From positions 1 through 8,594 of the forward strand of contig CALGKL010000017.1 in assembly GCA_937930495.1 (NCBI GenBank): a stretch of DNA of 8,594 bases, given 5' to 3'. Position 1 is the first letter of the stretch; the number at the start of each line of letters is the position of its first letter. Below are positions 6,130-8,594 of the stretch, one piece after another. The notes below the pieces were generated by a model, which saw only the letters and a list, made by a program, of their open reading frames with translations, searched no databases and was not told the origin of the DNA. A program made the translations under genes and the position numbers. Source of the DNA: an uncultured Gloeocapsa sp. (lineage in GTDB: Bacteria > Cyanobacteriota > Cyanobacteriia > Cyanobacteriales > Gloeocapsaceae).

Positions 6130-8579
6130 ATTTTATTATCTTGGTCAATGCGGAAACGTTCTACCGAGGAGAGTAGGTCTTTAGCGATGCTAACTAGATT
6201 TTGTAGTGAACCTGCGACTCTTTGGGATTCTTGAGAAGTTTCTTGGGCTGTCAACTCAACTGATTGCATTACTTGGGCGACAGCGCGGGAATTTTCTCTC
6301 TGCTCTACTGTATCTGCTGAAATCGAACGGACTAAAGAGTCAATACGATTAGTTACTTGGATAATATCTTCGAGGGCACCTTTAGCTTGTTCAGCTTTTT
6401 CGGTTACTTCAAATACTTGTTGTAATCCTTCTTCCATCGCTGTCATTACAGAGCCCGTTTCACTTTGAATCTGTAAAACGATTTGTTCGATTTGGGTCAG
6501 TGATTTGGCGGAGCGATCGGCTAACTGTCTAACTTCGTCAGCTACGAAGGCGAAACCTCTACCTGCTTCCCCTGCTTTGGCTGCTTGAATCGAAGCGTTT
6601 AAAGCGAGTAAATTAGTCCTAGAGGCAATAGTATTAATCAGAGCGACGATTTTAGAGATTTCTTGAGAGGCTTCCGCTAGACGTTTAACTTTACGGGTGG
6701 TTTCTGATACTGTTTCCCTAATTTGTAAGATACCTGCTACGGTGGTTTCTACCGCTTCTCCACCTTTTCTAGCGGTTAAAGCGGAAGATTGGGCTACGGC
6801 GGCTGCTTCTCTAGCACTTTCGGCTACCCTCTGAATCGATTCGGTGAGCATTTGCACTGAGTTAAGGGTGACGGCTAATTCTTCGGCCATGCGCAGAGCG
6901 TCACTGGATTGATTACGGGCGAATGATTCACTATCGGTGGAGCTTTGGTGTACTTGTTGGGCTGCTTGTTTTACTTGGCGAACAATTTCTCGTAAATTTT
7001 CGATAGTCAGGTTGAAAGCATCGGCTACTGCGCCTAATACGTCTGCTGTTACTTGGGCTTTAACGGTTAAATCTCCTCGGGCGGCTCCTTCTACTTCGTC
7101 GAGGAGACGAATTACTTGACGTTGTAAGTCTTCGCGATCGCGTTCTGTCTCTTCTGATCTTCTTTGGGCTTCGGTGATGGTAGTATTAATTACTCTCATC
7201 ATTTGATTAAATCCGGAGGCTATTTCTCCGAATTCATCTTCGGAATAGACTGTGGCTTTAGCGTTTAAATCTCCCTGACAAACGGCGTTGAACTGAATGA
7301 GTAAATTTTGTTTATAGCGTTTAACTTCTCTACTGATCAATTCTCCTAAGAGTAAGCTACTACTAAATCCTGTCAATCCTGCCACTAGGGTAATCAAACT
7401 TCCTGATCCTGTTAGGGGAAAAATCCTGGTCTGGGCTTGTTCTGTTGTTTCTTCTCCTGTGGTCATTATCCCTGTCAGCATAACCGCGAGAGCTGATACC
7501 ACTCCCACGATTCCTGCTTTGACTAATTCTTTGCTTCTAATAGGGGCATTAAAAAATGGTCCTAACGCTCCCAATTTAATTTCACTACTTGGTTTAGCTA
7601 AAACTTCGTTAGTGCCTACAAAGCCTGTGACTATATTCTCTTTTGGTTCTCTTAATTTAGCTTGGTGGGGAATTTGTGTTCGGTTAACGGTTTCTAAGTC
7701 AAAGTTAACTGTACCTTCGTCGTCATCTTCTGGGGAATCTTCAAATAATCCTGAATCTGGTAAGTCCTGGGAAAAGTCTCTATCTTCTAAAGAACTTAAA
7801 TTGCCCGAGATCTCTTCGGCTAATTCCCTTTTGAGGGCACTAGTTGCCATATTATCGTCTATAGGGTCTAATTCTGAACTGTAATCGTTGTCTGAGCCTA
7901 AATGTTCCTCAAAAATATCCTCGAATGAGGGCATTTCTTCTAATGCTGAGGAGACGACAAATGTTGGTGCTTCTTCATCTTCGACATCTTCTAAATCTTC
8001 TCTGATTTCTGATATTGCTTCTGGTTCAAAAAAGGGGTATTCTGAGGTTTTGCGCTCGATGGTTTCTTGCCAATTATGCTCTGTTTCCATCTCTTCGTCA
8101 TTCCCAAAAGGGTTAGTATAATTATTAGTTTCGTTTAGTTTTTGCGCTTTGGCATAAGGAGTACTCGGATCACTATCTAAACCAAAGGCTTCGCTAAAGC
8201 GAGATTGTTGATATGAGGTTGGCTCATCATAAATATTCCCTGTACGCTGATGATTAAAAGCGCTATTAATTCCCATAGTGCTTTGGGTAGGTTCTGAGTC
8301 ATCGCACATTTGTTGGATCCTTCTGAGACCATCTTTGGCAAAACTGAGGAAATCTGCTTTATCGGTTAATTCTATAACTAGTTGATATTGTTGTTTAGCT
8401 ATTTCATAATCTTGTAATCCATAACAATAAATATGACCTCTAAGAAGCAGAACGCTGGGATCTTCAGGAAATTCCTGCACCATTTGGTCAATTATTGAAG
8501 CTGCTTGCTGATAATTACCGTTTAGATAAGCTTTCTCTGCCTGTTCGTATATTTCTGTATAATTTACTCCTGATGCCAT
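6126..8579 (-). CDS. methyl-accepting chemotaxis protein, PilJ/HmpD-like, with TPR N-terminus
   Basis: This 817-residue transducer has, in order: a cytoplasmic TPR-like region (about 7-90, including [18 protein letters not shown]); a long disordered linker rich in Asp/Glu (about 160-295); two membrane segments (about 353-372 and 393-413) separated by only some 20 residues; a HAMP domain (about 414-470); a second HAMP-like unit (about 485-537, with [10 protein letters not shown]); and the coiled-coil signalling domain whose tip is [20 protein letters not shown] (671-690). The tip is the binding site for CheA- and CheW-like proteins. With almost no periplasmic loop it is unlikely to bind an external ligand; input probably comes through the TPR region, HAMP units or membrane. 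This layout fits cyanobacterial PilJ-like receptors that control type IV pilus motility or hormogonium formation. No C-terminal CheR/CheB tethering pentapeptide is seen. GGAG 8 nt before the start supports the start codon. Partner genes such as cheW- and cheA-like ones may lie to the right of the window. Confidence 0.93.
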   Translation of the reverse strand: MASGVNYTEIYEQAEKAYLNGNYQQAASIIDQMVQEFPEDPSVLLLRGHIYCYGLQDYEIAKQQYQLVIELTDKADFLSFAKDGLRRIQQMCDDSEPTQSTMGINSAFNHQRTGNIYDEPTSYQQSRFSEAFGLDSDPSTPYAKAQKLNETNNYTNPFGNDEEMETEHNWQETIERKTSEYPFFEPEAISEIREDLEDVEDEEAPTFVVSSALEEMPSFEDIFEEHLGSDNDYSSELDPIDDNMATSALKRELAEEISGNLSSLEDRDFSQDLPDSGLFEDSPEDDDEGTVNFDLETVNRTQIPHQAKLREPKENIVTGFVGTNEVLAKPSSEIKLGALGPFFNAPIRSKELVKAGIVGVVSALAVMLTGIMTTGEETTEQAQTRIFPLTGSGSLITLVAGLTGFSSSLLLGELISREVKRYKQNLLIQFNAVCQGDLNAKATVYSEDEFGEIASGFNQMMRVINTTITEAQRRSEETERDREDLQRQVIRLLDEVEGAARGDLTVKAQVTADVLGAVADAFNLTIENLREIVRQVKQAAQQVHQSSTDSESFARNQSSDALRMAEELAVTLNSVQMLTESIQRVAESAREAAAVAQSSALTARKGGEAVETTVAGILQIRETVSETTRKVKRLAEASQEISKIVALINTIASRTNLLALNASIQAAKAGEAGRGFAFVADEVRQLADRSAKSLTQIEQIVLQIQSETGSVMTAMEEGLQQVFEVTEKAEQAKGALEDIIQVTNRIDSLVRSISADTVEQRENSRAVAQVMQSVELTAQETSQESQRVAGSLQNLVSIAKDLLSSVERFRIDQDNKI
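7134..7141. repeat. HIP1 palindrome (GCGATCGC)
   Basis: This is the second exact GCGATCGC octamer, inside the chemoreceptor gene, and is flanked by CG on both sides (CGCGATCGCG). Confidence 0.8.
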
Positions 8580-8587
8580 TTGCTTTT

Positions 8588-8591
8588 CTCC
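8588..8591 (-). promoter_or_regulatory. ribosome binding site of the chemoreceptor gene
   Basis: On the minus strand GGAG is followed by 8 nt (AAAAGCAA) and then the ATG at 8579. It is the best-placed Shine-Dalgarno in the window, and it supports the chosen start and expression of this gene from a transcript that begins to the right of the window. Confidence 0.6.
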
Positions 8592-8594
8592 ATA

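Noticed and set aside
7459..7884. 141-codon open frame on the plus strand
   Set aside because: It lies entirely antisense to the chemoreceptor gene, has a Ser-rich composition that mirrors the acidic linker on the other strand, and has no ribosome site or recognisable domain.
7888..8121. 77-codon Ser-rich open frame on the plus strand
   Set aside because: It is antisense to the acidic linker of the chemoreceptor; GAA/GAT codons read backwards give Ser- and Phe-rich peptides.

Overview
The window looks like a chromosomal segment of an AT-rich cyanobacterium. The evidence is two palindromic octamers GCGATCGC (HIP1-type, at 915-922 and 7134-7141), an ispG of the type that cyanobacteria use with ferredoxin, a PilJ/HmpD-style chemoreceptor with a cytoplasmic TPR N-terminus, frequent absence of Shine-Dalgarno sequences, and GGAGTGA-type short tandem repeats. 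I cannot name the species from sequence alone. There is no sign of a phage, insertion sequence, CRISPR array or RNA gene.

Layout, right to left, because most genes lie on the minus strand. At 6126-8579 is a large methyl-accepting chemotaxis-type protein, probably part of a type IV pilus phototaxis or hormogonium signalling system that continues outside the window. Converging on it, with overlapping stop codons, is a plus-strand gene (5647-6129) for a small Met-rich protein with a C-terminal zinc ribbon. It is divergent, across only 46 bp, from an exported glycosyl-hydrolase-like protein (4431-5600), which is followed after 64 bp by ispG (3146-4366) of the MEP isoprenoid pathway.

After a 350-bp AT-rich gap comes the most interesting part, a compact minus-strand cluster. 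It holds a small His/Cys-containing protein of uncertain family (2302-2778), a glutamine-synthetase-fold amidoligase (988-2280) and a stand-alone class II glutamine amidotransferase domain (187-960), separated by 21 and 27 nt. Together the last two look like a split glutamine-dependent amide-forming enzyme: the amidotransferase would release ammonia from glutamine and the amidoligase would join it, or another amine, to an unknown carboxylate using ATP. The small protein could be its sensor or carrier. The cluster runs, after 71 nt, into the 5' end of a phosphate acetyltransferase gene (pta) that is cut by the left edge of the window.

The substrate of the amidoligase system cannot be read from the window. 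Housekeeping neighbours (ispG, pta) argue for a stable chromosomal, metabolic role rather than a defence island.
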